From Podospora pseudocomata (taxonomy: Eukaryota > Ascomycota > Sordariomycetes > Sordariales > Podosporaceae), in contig NC_085890.1 of assembly GCF_035222375.1 (NCBI RefSeq), forward strand, positions 2,542,001 to 2,606,000: a stretch of 64,000 nt of DNA, given 5' to 3'. Position 1 is the first letter of the stretch, and each line of letters begins with the position of its first letter. The notes under the pieces are model-generated. The model was not told the DNA's origin. It made no database searches and saw nothing but the letters and a program-made list of their open reading frames with translations. The position numbers and the translations under genes were made by a program. Shown here piece by piece: positions 45,067-57,083 of this stretch.

Positions 45067-45556
45067 GAAGATGTCAAAGAACTGGAATAAGGACTACAAT
45101 CAGAATTACGACGTGAAGTTGCAGTTGTTGTTCTGACATCCTAGTAAGAAAGGCACAGCCAAGGTATTACACCGGTCAGCACGAGGATTCTCACTGTCAG
45201 AACTCAACAGACCTTCGATGTAACATCATCATGTTGCTCTGTGGAATACCAGGCTAGTGCAAGGGAGTACGCACTTGGTGTCTTTCATGCTACTGCAGTA
45301 CCTGACTAAAAGACAGACGTTGCCTTTTCCGGCCGAGCTGGACGTGGACTGGTTCCTTTGAGCTCGAGTTGAAATATATATCCTGCTGGCATCAGACAGA
45401 TGGATGAACTTATAAAAAACAAAGTCAAGCTAACCCAACAGATTATCCAGATTCACACCTCAAAAGATGATCAGCATACACCTACCCCTAAAGATAGCTT
45501 ACAGACCTCTGAAGATATTCAAAAGGTGTTTAAAGATAGGTAGCCAAGAACCGCAA
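45067..45556. other. Intergenic region
   Basis: Between the 5' end of the MFS pseudogene and the 3' end of the P450 gene. No gene seen. Confidence 0.5.
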
Positions 45557-47406
45557 TTACCATCGACGCGTAAACCGCACCCTCATCTCCCGATCAGGCG
45601 GCACAGAAGCCGCACCAGCATACTTGACATCGTTTTGCGCCGGTCTGTCAGAGGGAGTCCCGTCTTTATTAACCCATCCGACCAATTCGAGATCAAATCT
45701 CGCCACAATGATGGCTGTTGTCAGCATGATCTCTTGCTTGGCAAAGTGTCGTCCGGGACAGATCGAGATACCGCCGCCTAGGTGTCTGGGGTAAGCATCA
45801 CCAGGTAAACGCAGGGTTAAGTAAACGTACCATACGGAAACCAATCATTCTGCCTTCCCGCCATGGAGAACTGCGGCACTTTCTTCACGTTGCCATTTTC
45901 GTCTGTCTCGTCGACGTACTTGAGGTGTCGTGCTGCCCAAAACTCCGTCGCGGGATGGTTCTCGTCGCCCCAGACCTCCTCGTCAAGATGGGAAATTTCG
46001 GTGCAGGCTTGGATGAGCGATCCCTTGTCAAGGGTAAAATCCCCTAGCTTGACCGGGGCTATCGCCTCGCGGGTGACGTTCATGGAGACGTGGAGGCGTA
46101 TGCACTCTACATAGATAGACTGTAAAAGGGGCAACGCCAGCAGTTTCTGCATATTGATTGTGCGTGCTCCTGTATCGGGGTCGGTTTCCAGCACGGTGTT
46201 GACCTCCTCCCGGACAGCCTCGAGCAGTGACTTGTCTTCGATGACCTCCATCAAACACCAAACCGTGACGGGGATACTGTTGGCGTTTGTTCCGAAGAGC
46301 ATCGCCACCATGGTCGAGGCACCCATCGCCTCAGTGCTGAACCCGCCTTGCTTCATCCACCGTATCGTTTCCCGTTGGAAGGTCGAGCCCATGATTGGCT
46401 CCCAGTTACCGTGGTCAGCCTCTAGATCGAAGCCCTTTGCAAGTTCTTCCTCGATGTACTGTTTGCAGGCGTGGCGAAGACTGTCCCGAGTTTCAAGAGC
46501 GGAGCGGTTCATCCACCGCGGAAGACCCCAGACAAGGCTGGCGGCGACTTTGTCAAAGTCCCAGAGCCAGTCGATTAGTTTTGGCCAGCGGGCGAGGATG
46601 CCTTTGCCGGCTAGGGTTGCTGTTGCTGCGGTTGCCATGTGGACATTCAACAGTTGTTGGACGCCCTCGACAACGCCTTCTCCGAGCTAGAGTCATGATG
46701 GCAACAATGGTCAGTGCCGGTTGGTTGTTTTAGAAGGAGATCCAAGGTCAATACGCACCGGAAACTTCCCTTCCAACTCTTCCGCAAAGAAGCGCTGGTA
46801 TATGGCTGCGAGCATATTCGACTTGGCCGTTGCAGCGAGGTGATCATGGAAAACGGCATGCATCCCCGCAAAGTACCTCTGCTCAGGAAGAACGTTTTCG
46901 TAGCCCGGCAACGGCACCTTCCCTCGCCCAGAGTTGTCGTTGAGAAACTTTTCGCGGTCGGCAAGGGAAGCGCCCCACAAGTTCTCATAGATCAGGTGGA
47001 AGAATTTATCTGACGAAATGGCGGGATTGGGTCGGAAGAGGGCTTGGATGTGGCCGGGGGAGGTGACGAGGTAGACTTTCATCCAGGGTGTGAGGTTCCA
47101 CGCGAGGATATTTTTGGAAGTTTTTCGGAGCTGAGCTCTGAAAAATGGGGGGGTTAGTGCGAAGCTGAAAAGAGTAGAAGGGGGAGGGACCTACTTGGAG
47201 CGCTCGTAGAATGTCTTCATGTTTGTCATGTAGTGGTATGTGTTTGTGACATAGGGGATGGTGGAAGGGAGTTTGGGAACCGCGGTTTTGTCGCCAGATG
47301 AGCGGAGGAGTGAGATGGTAGGGAGGAGGAGCATGGCGATGGCTATGAAAGTTGCCGTGTAAGGCCGCTCAGTGAGCCATTCACTCACGGGGGAAGGAGA
47401 CGCCAT
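45557..47406 (-). CDS. Cytochrome P450, CYP7/CYP8-like, 555 residues, four exons
   Basis: Exons 47406-47195, 47137-46759, 46686-45831 and 45777-45557. The introns of 57, 72 and 53 bp have consensus ends and all joins keep frame. An N-terminal membrane anchor (TATFIAIAMLLLPTISLL) is followed by a P450 fold. The I-helix reads LFGTNANSIPVTVW and lacks the usual Ala-Gly-x-x-Thr, resembling the ASQANTIPATFW of CYP7/CYP8 enzymes. The K-helix ExxR is ECIR. The heme loop WFPYGGGISICPGRHFAK is formed across the last intron. It would be an ER haem-thiolate enzyme. CYP7/8 relatives hydroxylate sterols or isomerise oxygenated lipids, but the substrate here is unknown. Neighbours include a broken MFS exporter and an OYE reductase. 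Confidence 0.88.
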
Positions 47407-48292
47407 GCTGCTGAAGTTGGTGATGGTGTTGCTCGGAGAAAGAATGGCAAGGAGGGTGGATGAAGAGATGGAGTGAAATCACTCTGGACTAAGGTACGTG
47501 GGTGATGAGTGAGGGCTCGCGAGACCATCACTTTATTGGTGCTTGCAGCCTAAGGTACCTTAGGTGTGATTCTCCACCGTGGGAACTTTGGAATGCCGGC
47601 CGCTATCAACCAACGTCAAAATTCAAGTTTTCAACCCTGGAAAAGTTCTTGTTCATGACAAAGCGTAAGCAGCGCCAATGGCACTATGCAGGCAGTGCAT
47701 CAATACCAAGCCAGTGATGGGTGTCCCCGCTCTCATGTTTCACAAACCCCCTCCTCTAGTGGACGTGGCTTGGGTTCTGCACCAATAGAACCGTATGGCG
47801 GCAGCCGGTCCGAACATGAAAGTTCATGACCTGGATGCACATACTCTCTGTCTGGGTTCCATCACACCAGGTAAGTTAAGTACAATGCTGATACCCACCT
47901 ACCTTATTTACTATCCTCTACCGCCTCATTACTACGGTCTACCTATCCATAACTAAAACCCGACAATCTTTCTCGGGGTGTATATCAAATAACAATCTGT
48001 CTTCTTCTATTGAGCACGTATCTACCGGCATGGTTCCCACGAGATTGAATCTGGCCTCGCTTTACAGACCAATCCACGAAAGCCAAGATCCACTCTTTCT
48101 TTGCAACCTTGCTTCTTCCATCAACCTTAGTAGCTCTGTTTTCTTGTCCTGTCCAAACACCTCCCCGTGTCACAGTATATATTGTGCCTGAGCTTATGTG
48201 GGGCTACCATTCTGGTTGCTCCCCGGTGGTTATATTCTGGGCCTGCAGGGCCGTAGTAGTTTTATTCTGTGTAGCACTTTGTCAATCTGCAC
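47407..48292. other. Intergenic region
   Basis: P450 promoter and flank. No further gene seen. Confidence 0.5.
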
Positions 48293-49242
48293 CTACCATA
48301 ACACCCCCAGTATGCCCTCTACAGTCAGTGGCCTGCTTGTATTGTTGTCAAACCAAGCCGTAGAGCTTGCATGATACCATATCATCAACTTGCAAACACG
48401 GAACCATACTTCCTTCAACAGCTTGGTAGCCTCGGGTTGATTCATAGCAGGACACCAAGAAGAACGCCCATACAGTCCTCCCTTCGTTGAGATGAACTTG
48501 CTGGTTCGGATTGCGCCCCTGTCCAAGAGTAACTGAACCATTTCGATGTCAATTCCACACTCATCTCTTACCGAGTGGTACGGCATCGTCATGGGAGTGA
48601 CCCTTCTCGGGCGGAGAGCATAATCCAGTAAAGGCCTTCCCGATTTGCTTCTCAGAGTGCCTGGTTCGGCGTCTAGTTTTGTCTTGACATACTTGGTGAA
48701 TCGAACCTGTATGGCCAGGGCCAAGAAAGTACAGTTTCCCCCCTCTCGGTACTCGTCGAGACCTCGTGCTCGAGGCATGTCTCGAAGGTGAGTCCAGTGG
48801 TTTCGCATGGATCTCGCCGTGAAAACTTGTTAACTCTGTCCATTTCGTCCAAGGCAAAGGTCAGAGGTGACTCTGATTAGGTGCTCCGCTTCTCAGCCTC
48901 GTGAGCGTAGTAGATCAGCCCATCGACGATTTGGAAGAGTCGTGTAATGTATGATGCGTTCCAGGCTTCGATTAGGGGTAGGCTCTTCAGAAGAAAGAGC
49001 ATCATGTTCCCGAGAGAGACAAGAGGATCGAAATTGGACCGCACTTCCTTGAGCAGTTCCTCGTAGTAATAGTCTCTCAGATAGTCCCGGATTGTGCGAT
49101 GTAGAAAACCCACTGGGTGATCCAGAAACACCCAGTTCACGACCCTAAAATCGACACCATGAATTTCCCTTTCCTTCTTCGGAACTGAGCGGCTGCCGCC
49201 TTGGGCTGAGCCAGACTGAGCCAGACTGAGCGACGCGGTCAC
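48293..49242 (-). pseudogene. Relic of a fungal NLR C-terminal region (NACHT-associated)
   Basis: The segment 49242-48877 encodes DFRVVNWVFLDHPVGFLHRT with IRDYLRDYYYEELL, followed by PLVSLGNMMLFLLKSLPLIE. This is the FLHRTxRDF...L..LK.LP pattern found after the NACHT domain of fungal NOD-like receptors. A second frame (48808-48293) has FLALAIQVRFTKYVKTKLD, RPLLDYALRPR and IEMVQLLLDRGA, the usual end region of the same proteins. The two parts are in different frames, and no NACHT Walker motifs are found upstream. I read it as a truncated leftover of a receptor gene. Confidence 0.6.
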
Positions 49243-50352
49243 AGTTCTGGGCTGCCTCGGCTATAGTTGCCACAGGTCTAAAATGGCGGTACAGTTACGA
49301 GGACCGGATTTGGGACCTCAACCACTACCACCTAGCCGCGCTTTCCTTCACTCTAACTACATGAGAAAAAAAATCTGCAATTTTAATGTCGATAAATCAT
49401 GGATATTATATTCGGATTTCAAAGTGCTGCTCTCGACCTTTCCCAGTGTCTCTCAACCCGTTGCGCCCAGGTTAAGTTGTCCATTTTTCTGAATAACTTA
49501 TAATTATAGACACTTCTTTCACCAAGCGTAATAATGACTAGGTAGTGCGTTATGTATCATCATGGTTTAGCGCCACGACTTAGGATTGCCAAAGGAGGAA
49601 AACGTTTGTCACGACAGTTATCACCGGTGGCAGACAGGCCACCATTTGGGCCGGAATAGCCCAACGTGTCCCCGATGCCCCCGCGTAAAATAGTGCAAAC
49701 CACAGTGCGGGCGACTTATAGCCCGAATTTGGGACAGCAGTTGGAAACTGCTAAGAAGCGCACAGTGCTCCGATGGCCCGAATCCTGGACCACGGTCCCA
49801 AATCTGGTCCAGGATGTACCAGTACATTCCCTGGGATAGTGCACAATACCCCAGCTCGAAATTTGGGATGGTGCATGACATACCAGCACTGATGGGATGT
49901 CCCACAGTATACCAGTACATGATAGGCATGAAGTTCTCTTCATGACGGGAAAAAGGTGTCCTGGCTTCTAGAAACACAGCTGACGCCTTTCGGGAGGGGT
50001 TTCATGCTGCCCAGCCACAGGAGGCTCTCAACTTCTGGTTTCCATTAGCAGTCTAACCAAACTAGGTATTGCAAGAAGCCCCTCCCTCTCAGCTGAGAGG
50101 GTTGACCTCCTTGCACCACTCACAGCATCGGTGCCAAGCAAGTCTACCTGACTGAAGCAGGTATCTAAGCTTTGGGATGGGTGAGTACCCAAACCGTTTC
50201 ATTTTGAACCCGAACAATCGAGCCAGCCAGTGAAGAATTTTTCCAGCTTCTGACACTGTGTGATGCCATATAAGATACGGCAGAATTACTCTGCGAATCT
50301 CAGAACATACCCACAAGCAGGCGGTTGAGCTCACCAATTTCTCAATCCTACC
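49243..50352. other. Gene-poor region
   Basis: No gene seen. A phrase ending ccagtacat occurs twice (about 49817 and 49911) around a repeated accaGtaca/tatacca context, perhaps an old short repeat. Confidence 0.35.
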
Positions 50353-50877
50353 ATGCGTCGCCTCTCCGCCAAACTCAAACGCCCAAGTGGTCGGAAACCC
50401 GGGAAGACCTGTACGCACCGCCCACTTATCAGTGATTTATCTTCCTCAGCGCCTAACATAGTAAGTACTCTAGATCATCCCAAAAAGTTCGATGGCCTTG
50501 GCCTTTCCGAGTCTCCGATGCCAACTAGAGCAGAGGACCAGGATAATGATGAAATTAAAGTCGAGTTTGATGTAGAAGGGAACGAGGAAAGGCAGGGTGT
50601 CCTGGGCGGCAATCGATATTCCTCAACACCCCTACAGGAGCATGATAACGCCTTGTTTCGCATCCCAGCCCGAGTGGTTATAACAACTTCCCGCTTCATA
50701 AGTATGAATTTTGTGCTGCTTTGCTCCATTATTCTCTTTATCTCAATTCTGGCAGGTTTCATTCTCTCTAGTTCTATGAGGAGAACCATTGCAACATCAT
50801 TTGCCCCTTACCGAGCGGGAGGGTCTGGCGAGGGTGCAATTGGGTATGCTTTCGAACACATGTTCGCACGGCTCTAA
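50353..50877 (+). CDS. Possible single-pass membrane protein, 174 residues
   Basis: Single exon from an ATG at 50353. The basic N-terminus (MRRLSAKLKRPSGRKPGK) is followed by an acidic stretch (AEDQDNDEIKVEFDVEGNEE). A strong membrane segment near residues 117-140 (FVLLCSIILFISILAGFIL) is flanked by RFISMN and SSMRRT, and a short Gly-rich tail ends the protein. No family is recognised. It lies between two decayed loci, so it could itself be a fragment. Confidence 0.4.
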   Translation: MRRLSAKLKRPSGRKPGKTCTHRPLISDLSSSAPNIVSTLDHPKKFDGLGLSESPMPTRAEDQDNDEIKVEFDVEGNEERQGVLGGNRYSSTPLQEHDNALFRIPARVVITTSRFISMNFVLLCSIILFISILAGFILSSSMRRTIATSFAPYRAGGSGEGAIGYAFEHMFARL

Positions 50878-51249
50878 AAGATATTGACATATTAAGACGT
50901 GGAAAACGTACCATGAGTCCCGTGGCAGAAACTATAGCTACCTGATCTACCTACATGACCTCTTAAACCCCCTTAATTGGGAAGTTTGGTAGCAATGTGT
51001 CCATGTCACATCTCCCGTCAAGGCAGTGGAGAATCAAGGACTCTTCATCTGGGTTTCAACAAAAGGTACCTGCTATTACAAGACAGATTGTGGCTCAGCG
51101 AGCAGACAGTCAACTGAAATGGAGGAGCGGAAAAGCCGCACCTGTATGGTGAAGCCTCAGGCCTCCATGCAGCAAGGAAGAGCCAATCACGATATGGTTG
51201 AAAAGCGAGCAGATCTTGGTTACAGATTGCATCAACACCTACTGCATGC

Positions 51250-52290
51250 AGTGGGCTTGCCAACATGAAATGTCAGTTTCCTCCATCACGTTCTCGCTGC
51301 TGGATTCCATGAAGAGAAAGTCTGACGTTGGCCGATACAGGCGGTGGACGTCGGGGCAAGTGGGCAACTGGATCGATCCCAAGGGGGCCCCGATTGTGCA
51401 AAGGTCTCACTCGACACATTCACCTCCTCCAGCTTATTCCTGCCGTGAGCCATGAATAGACCATCACTAACCTCCTCGGTGCCGAACAAACCCCCCAAGA
51501 TGACGACGACAACACCAACACCTCCCCCCAAAAGCGGTATCACAAAATCAATAAGGACACCTTTCAACCCAACAACCACCCAAAACCATTCCACATGGTG
51601 GGGGGAGCACAAGCTAAAGTAGAAAACCCTCTCAGTCTTGGCAAGCCCCCCAATAGCGTATCTAATAGACCGTTTCAGCAGGTCGATAGAACGTCCCGAA
51701 TATTCCGCGCCGATCCAGAAGGTAGCACCGAGCCACTGATGCCGAAGTAAAGCCTACCTTACTCAATCTGAAGCGAGCTCTGCCACTGCCGAGCCATGAG
51801 CACGCGGGCGTCAGGTTTCAGAATGGATGCTACCCTGGTCGGACAGTATCCGCCCAATTGCTTGCGTGCTTTGGTTCGGGATGCCACACTTTTTGACAAG
51901 ACGGGCAAGACGACACCCCCATCGTAGGCTCCGTGGTAGCATCCAGCAGAATGGCGATCAATGCGGGGTACTAAAGTTAGCATTAACCACCACACCCACA
52001 CCACACCTACCTACAACAGCCACAAAAACCGACAACATCAGATAGGCCGGCCAGACGGGTCATCTGGTCCGCGATCTGCCTGTCAGTAGTGGGGGCAGCT
52101 TCTTCGATTGGCTTAGCTGATAGGACGCACTTTCAGCTTGCGGAAGGAGACTCTCGAAATGGGTGCCATCCAGCACCGAGACTGGTGTGCGCCACTGGAA
52201 TGCCGAAACGGCAAGCCCTTTGCTTCTGGACCACACAGCGGCACAAGCCAATAATGCGGGGACTTCGGCTTGTAGTCTTCCCTTGCCGTC
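51250..52290 (-). pseudogene. Decayed unknown gene
   Basis: Several minus-strand frames look like pieces of one protein: LAVSAFQWRTPVSVLDGTHF; QIADQMTRLAGLSDVVGF; then, after a plausible 60-70 bp intron (GTAGGT...TGCTAAC...TTTAG), IDRHSAGCYHGAYDGGVVLP and PDARVLMARQWQSSLQIE; and finally WLGATFWIGAEYSGRSIDLL, VFYFSLCSPHHVEWFWVV and membrane-like GLKGVLIDFVIPLLGG. They need frame changes or impossible mini-introns to connect. I do not recognise the family. Confidence 0.35.
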
Positions 52291-52590
52291 GAGATCGCCA
52301 CATCGGTTGTATGCTGCTGACAGTTAGCAATATGTCTTGGGTGTCCTAGATGAAGTCTGGTGAGAATGGGTCTAGTGTAACGCGGGGAGAGGCAGAAGAT
52401 ATGGGTCCAGACGGTCTGGCTGGTATATACCCCCTCAGTGCACTGCCGCTCGATATTCTGACGGTTATTCCTCTCGAAGCGTTGTGCGCGGAATGCAGCA
52501 TCAAAACTGTCCGACAAAATCATGACCTGCTCAATATTCTCATGATTCCGATTCCAACCGAGGCATAGGGGGTGAGACGACAGCGACAAG

Positions 52591-55462
52591 ATGTTTCAGG
52601 AACCTTCTCGTCGGTCATGGCGGACAGGAGACGCCCCCGTGGTCCTGACACAACCATCTCCGCTCAGCCAAGCGGGCAGTTGGAGAGACTATGAAAGAGA
52701 CTTCATGCCCGAGGTTCGGGCGAAACCAGCCAACATGGCTCCCCGGAGAATGGCGTCCCTGCGCCGGATCTCGCCACCAGATTACAAGCCGACGCCGTTG
52801 AGAAGATCATTCCTGGTGATACTGATCGTCTTGCTGCTGGTCTGTATCGTGTTGCTCGAGTGTGCATGCCAGTTCCTGCCTACGGAGCAAGACAGGAGGA
52901 TCATACCAGAGCCCAAGCCGAGCCCGACGAGCAACGTCAACAGCACGCCGACAGGCATCGACAACCCTCCGTTGCTGAAGCCGAGATTGCAATTATCGAG
53001 ACGACTGTTACAGAACGCAACGTTGGATGACGAGAGAGACAACGCACCCGCCAATTCTCCAGCGAACACGGTGGTCCCGATTACGATATCCACTGATTTG
53101 CCAGACTCAACTTCGCAAGTGGTACCGGGAGACTTTGCACAGATCGGAACCGTAGCAGTTGGGTCATCTCCCACAACGGCCGCAGCAACCGACGGCAGGC
53201 CTAACCCGCTAAGGTCTGAATCTACCACTACAGAACCCCCCCTTACGCAACCATCAAGCAACTTTGCAGATATCGGCACCCAGACCCTCATCTCAACCAA
53301 AACAGACCCCGACAACCCCCTCATCGGCGACAGCGGCAATTTCGGCCAAGACGGTACCCAAACCATCACCGAGGCCGCCCAAGATGCCAACCCCGCCGGC
53401 TTCATCGGCATCGTCCTTCCCTCCACCACTCTGGACGAGGTTGTATCAACCGTGACAAAAGAGACCACCATCATCGGAGTACCAGCGACAACAACAGTGA
53501 TAGGGGTCACAACCGAGAGCGGCCTTGTCCTCTCCTTCACTGAGACCCGGACCGTCGACCAAGTTGTGACGTTGGTGCCATCACCAACGACAATCTTCAA
53601 TGTTGTTACAGCCGTGTCACCATCGTTTGTGACGCTGTCTGTTGAGATCTTGAGTGATGATGACGGGACCCCGACCGTCACAGTCATCAACACTCCTCCA
53701 CCTGTCTTTTCTCCGGAAGTTATCACGGTGACCGACTCGAGAGGTGTTCCGACACTGACAGTTACCACAGACGTGGTGGTACCGCCGAGAACCAAGGTCG
53801 TTACCAACTTCCAGGGAGTCCCAACAGCCACCATCACCGAGTTCCCAACCGTCCCCACTGATACCCCAAAGAAGCCCCAAGAAGAGGTCTCAGTCTACTT
53901 CATCTCTCGGGCCCAATATTTTGTCGGATTCTTTTTGCCAACAATCCTGGCAGTCATGCTCACCATCCCCATCCGTATGATTGACATGGCCGCGAAGCAA
54001 TATCAGCCCTGGCACGCCTTGACACAACGCATGGGCGTCCCCGCTGAGGAGTCGTTATGCTTGCGAACAGGAGGGTTCCATGGGATCGTGTCCAGCTTCA
54101 AAGCGATGGCGACAGGTCAGATGTTGATGGTCTTGACGACATTGTTGACGATTGCCTCCGTATTCTTGGTGCCGTTGTCCTCTGAGGCAGTGGCGTTGAA
54201 GCTGCATGGCAGCTGTACGCCCACCAACTTCAATGGCTGTGCCATGACCTTGGGGGTTTTCCTCGGTCCGGCCCGAGCGACAACCGCCCTGCTCAGCTTC
54301 ATGGTCGTCCTCCTGATCTTGATCATGATCGTGCTCCGCAAATGGCGCACTGGCGTAGCAGCCAATCCGTGGACCATTGCTGGTATGGGTTCGCTAGCTA
54401 CCAACAGGGAAACCCGCGCTGCATTCTGCTCCCTTCCTCCCGACAAGGGGAAAGGACTTAGTCACGACAAACTGGTGAACGGCTTTGGTGACAGGACGTT
54501 CAGACTGGGCCACTTCTTCAACCACTACGGTATCCCAGAGTACGGCGTCATGGCCAGTAGGGCAAACGTCACTATTGTTCGTCCAGACCGACCGGATTCT
54601 GTCAGCACAGGCACGACCTCCCCTCAACACGAGTTGCTCGAGGGTCAGAACTCCAACGCAAAGGCCGAGCGCCACCTGCCGTTCCTGATGCTGTCATACA
54701 GTGGTAGGATTGCATTCCTGCTTCCCTTGACCGGGATCATGGCCGTTGTGTTATACTACAACAACACTGGTGGTGACACGGGCTTCGAACGGTTCATGAG
54801 CACCCAAAACTTTGGCGTGAGGTCGTTGTTCACGTTGATGGGTGTTGGGATAACCTTGTTTTGGAGTGCCTTTTTCACGAGTAAGCATTTTTTGTGACAT
54901 CTCCGCATGGGAAAAACTCACTGACCTGTTCATCTGTTTAGGCCTGGCTATTCTCAGCCCGTACCAGCTCATGTCTCAATCCCCTCGGCCGGCCCATCAA
55001 TCCATCACTTTGTCTCCGCCAATGAACGCCTTTTCCGGCATCTGGAGCGCAATCAAACGCCGGCACATCTTCCTCATCGTCGTTGCCTTTGTCGCAATCT
55101 TGTCCGAGTTCCTTCCCATCCTACTGAACAACGTGCCGTTCCGTGTCACGCAGACGTGGATTGCATCGCGGGTGTGTACCTGGCTGGCGGTCGCCATCAT
55201 GGCCATCATGTGGATTGTCGTCGCTGCCAGCTTTTTTATCAAATGGCCGCACATGCCTGTTGACCCTAGCACGATTGCGGGAGCAATGTATTATGTGTGC
55301 GATTCGTGGATGTTGTGGAGTTTGGAAGGGTTGAGCCAGGTTCCCAAGAAGGAACGCGATCGGAAGGTGAGGGAGATGGGGATGCAGTACGCGTTTGGCA
55401 ACATCGTGGGACAGTCGGGGAAGAAGAGGGTGGGGGTCGATGGGGTGAAGGAGTTTGCATGA
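52591..55462 (+). CDS. DUF3433-type multi-pass membrane protein, 936 residues, two exons
   Basis: Exons 52591-54880 and 54942-55462; the 61 bp intron has donor GTAAGC and acceptor TTTAG and joins SAFFTS to LAILSPY. The N-terminal 70 residues are cytosolic, followed by a membrane segment (LVILIVLLLVCIVLLECAC). Next comes a long extracytoplasmic region of about 350 residues rich in Thr, Val and Pro with repeated T-V-T and VPT motifs, likely O-glycosylated. A second membrane block follows (YFISRAQYFVGFFLPTILAV, MTLGVFLGPARATTALLSFM and others), ending with a hydrophobic pair in exon 2. Fungal DUF3433 proteins share this two-block layout and have no assigned function. A cell-surface or plasma-membrane site is inferred. 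Confidence 0.8.
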
Positions 55463-55979
55463 TCAACTTGAGCGAGAAAACACAAGCATAGTTTGTATAT
55501 AGAACGATAGAGATGATGACATGAAAATAATGAGTTGATGTTTTTCGTCGACAGGGAACCCAAGGCTGTCAGTGATTCCTTCCGCACGCCATAGAGCGTC
55601 GAGAGATAATGTTGGGCTTCAATTGACCCTCTTCATTAATGATCAAGAAGGTCTTGATACCAGCTCCGAGCCCTTCGACTTGGCTACCTATATTCAAAGG
55701 CCGTTTATTACTATCTTTCGGCGGTTCTCGTTGATTTTTTAGAGTCGTTATTTTGTTCCAAGTCCCAGTTTCCTTATCTAGGTTCTGTCCACACATGATA
55801 ACCTGACGACCTAAGGGCAAGCAAACTTCAGCCCGGTTCAGCCATCAAAAAGTTCGACACCACCCAGGTAAGCAGTGGCCACCTCTCTGCTTTCTTTCTT
55901 AGCACTTAGCACTTCGCACAATGCACCACAAATTGCATCACACGACCTTCGTCTCTACATCCAGCAGAAATCCATCCCC
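55463..55979. other. Intergenic region
   Basis: 3' region of the DUF3433 gene and leader of the next gene. A frame continues upstream of 55980 without an ATG, so an upstream exon cannot be excluded. Confidence 0.45.
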
Positions 55980-57083
55980 ATGGCCGAGAAGAACAAGATA
56001 CATCCGCAAGGAGAAAGCTTGTTCTTCCGAAGACTGACGCAAGAAATGCGAGATCACATCTGGACTCAGCTCTTCTGTTCTATGAGGTTCACTTTTGGAT
56101 TGTGGGAAGGCCCGGACTCCCGTGACTGCAAGCGCATCAAGCCTACACCGAGTGGCCTTGCGATGCTTCGCACCAGTCGTCGAGCACAACTTGAGATTGG
56201 CGACTCATGGCTACGCCACGTCCTGTTTTGCTTCCAAGACACCAAGTCAATGATGGACCGGCTTTCTGTGCTACCCCTAGATACACTTTCAAAGTTGTGG
56301 CACCTCAGAGTTAGCGATAATGCTTTACTTGAGCTGGGTGACCCTGACGACGGCCGCTATTATCTCCTAACCTCTTATTTCAAGCTCCTTCCAGGCCTTC
56401 AGCTCGACCAGCTCACGGTCCTCGGTGCCCGTTTTTTTCCACTTAGCTATGACACGCTCGACGATCTCATCAAGGACGGCAATGGATGGAAAACATTGCG
56501 CTACATCTCCCACAGATCAAAGATGCTCGGATTCGCGTCAGGATACGGCCCCTACGGCCCAGGGTTGGGAGGCAATCCCCAGTACTGCAGGAAGTCACAG
56601 CCAAAGCACTGGCAAGGTGTCTTGGAAGATCGTGACGGTGTAGCCTCGGGTCCTTCCGCGACAATCTACAGAGCTAAGGAACCAGCCCAATATGGTTCGA
56701 TCCTAGACCCCAACAAGCGGGTGATATTCGAACAAAAACCGCACTGCGGCCAAGATCTGCAACCGAATGAATTTCATGAGGACCCCGAACTCATGTCTGG
56801 AGATGAGAAAAAGAAAGAACTCATGGTCGTTGTGAAGAGGGGCACTGGGGTCAAGTACGAGGAACGGGACTCCCCGCTGATTGAATGGGATTTGCGGCGT
56901 GACTTTCCGAATATGACGTGGGAGGAGATTTTCGATCATTATCTTCAAGAGCCAGGTTATCCCCCTTACGCCGAGGAAGAGGAGAGAAAAAAGAAGGCTT
57001 TCATTTTGCCCATCCAAGAAGATTTCTACAAGGACGTTGATGAGTATGTGTGGTCTGGGTACCACCTTGACGAGAGATATTAG
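55980..57083 (+). CDS. Orphan protein with F-box-like N-terminal motif, 367 residues
   Basis: Single exon from the first in-frame ATG at 55980. Near the N-terminus, ESLFFRRLTQEMRDHIWTQL resembles the LPxEIRxxIWxxLF helix of many fungal proteins whose N-terminus is F-box-like. LAMLRTSRRAQLEIG follows, the usual second helix of that group. The middle holds leucine-rich LDTLSKLWHLRVSDNALLEL and LLPGLQLDQLTVLGAR. The tail is acidic and charged (DVDEYVWSGYHLDERY). There is no signal or membrane segment. Families like this are expanded in Sordariomycetes, with no proven function. Binding of SKP1 is not shown by the sequence. Confidence 0.6.
   Translation: MAEKNKIHPQGESLFFRRLTQEMRDHIWTQLFCSMRFTFGLWEGPDSRDCKRIKPTPSGLAMLRTSRRAQLEIGDSWLRHVLFCFQDTKSMMDRLSVLPLDTLSKLWHLRVSDNALLELGDPDDGRYYLLTSYFKLLPGLQLDQLTVLGARFFPLSYDTLDDLIKDGNGWKTLRYISHRSKMLGFASGYGPYGPGLGGNPQYCRKSQPKHWQGVLEDRDGVASGPSATIYRAKEPAQYGSILDPNKRVIFEQKPHCGQDLQPNEFHEDPELMSGDEKKKELMVVVKRGTGVKYEERDSPLIEWDLRRDFPNMTWEEIFDHYLQEPGYPPYAEEEERKKKAFILPIQEDFYKDVDEYVWSGYHLDERY

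Noticed and set aside
50461-50528. Intron with GTAAGT donor in the small membrane protein gene
   Set aside because: Splicing to the available acceptors introduces a stop or the wrong frame; the unspliced frame is open.
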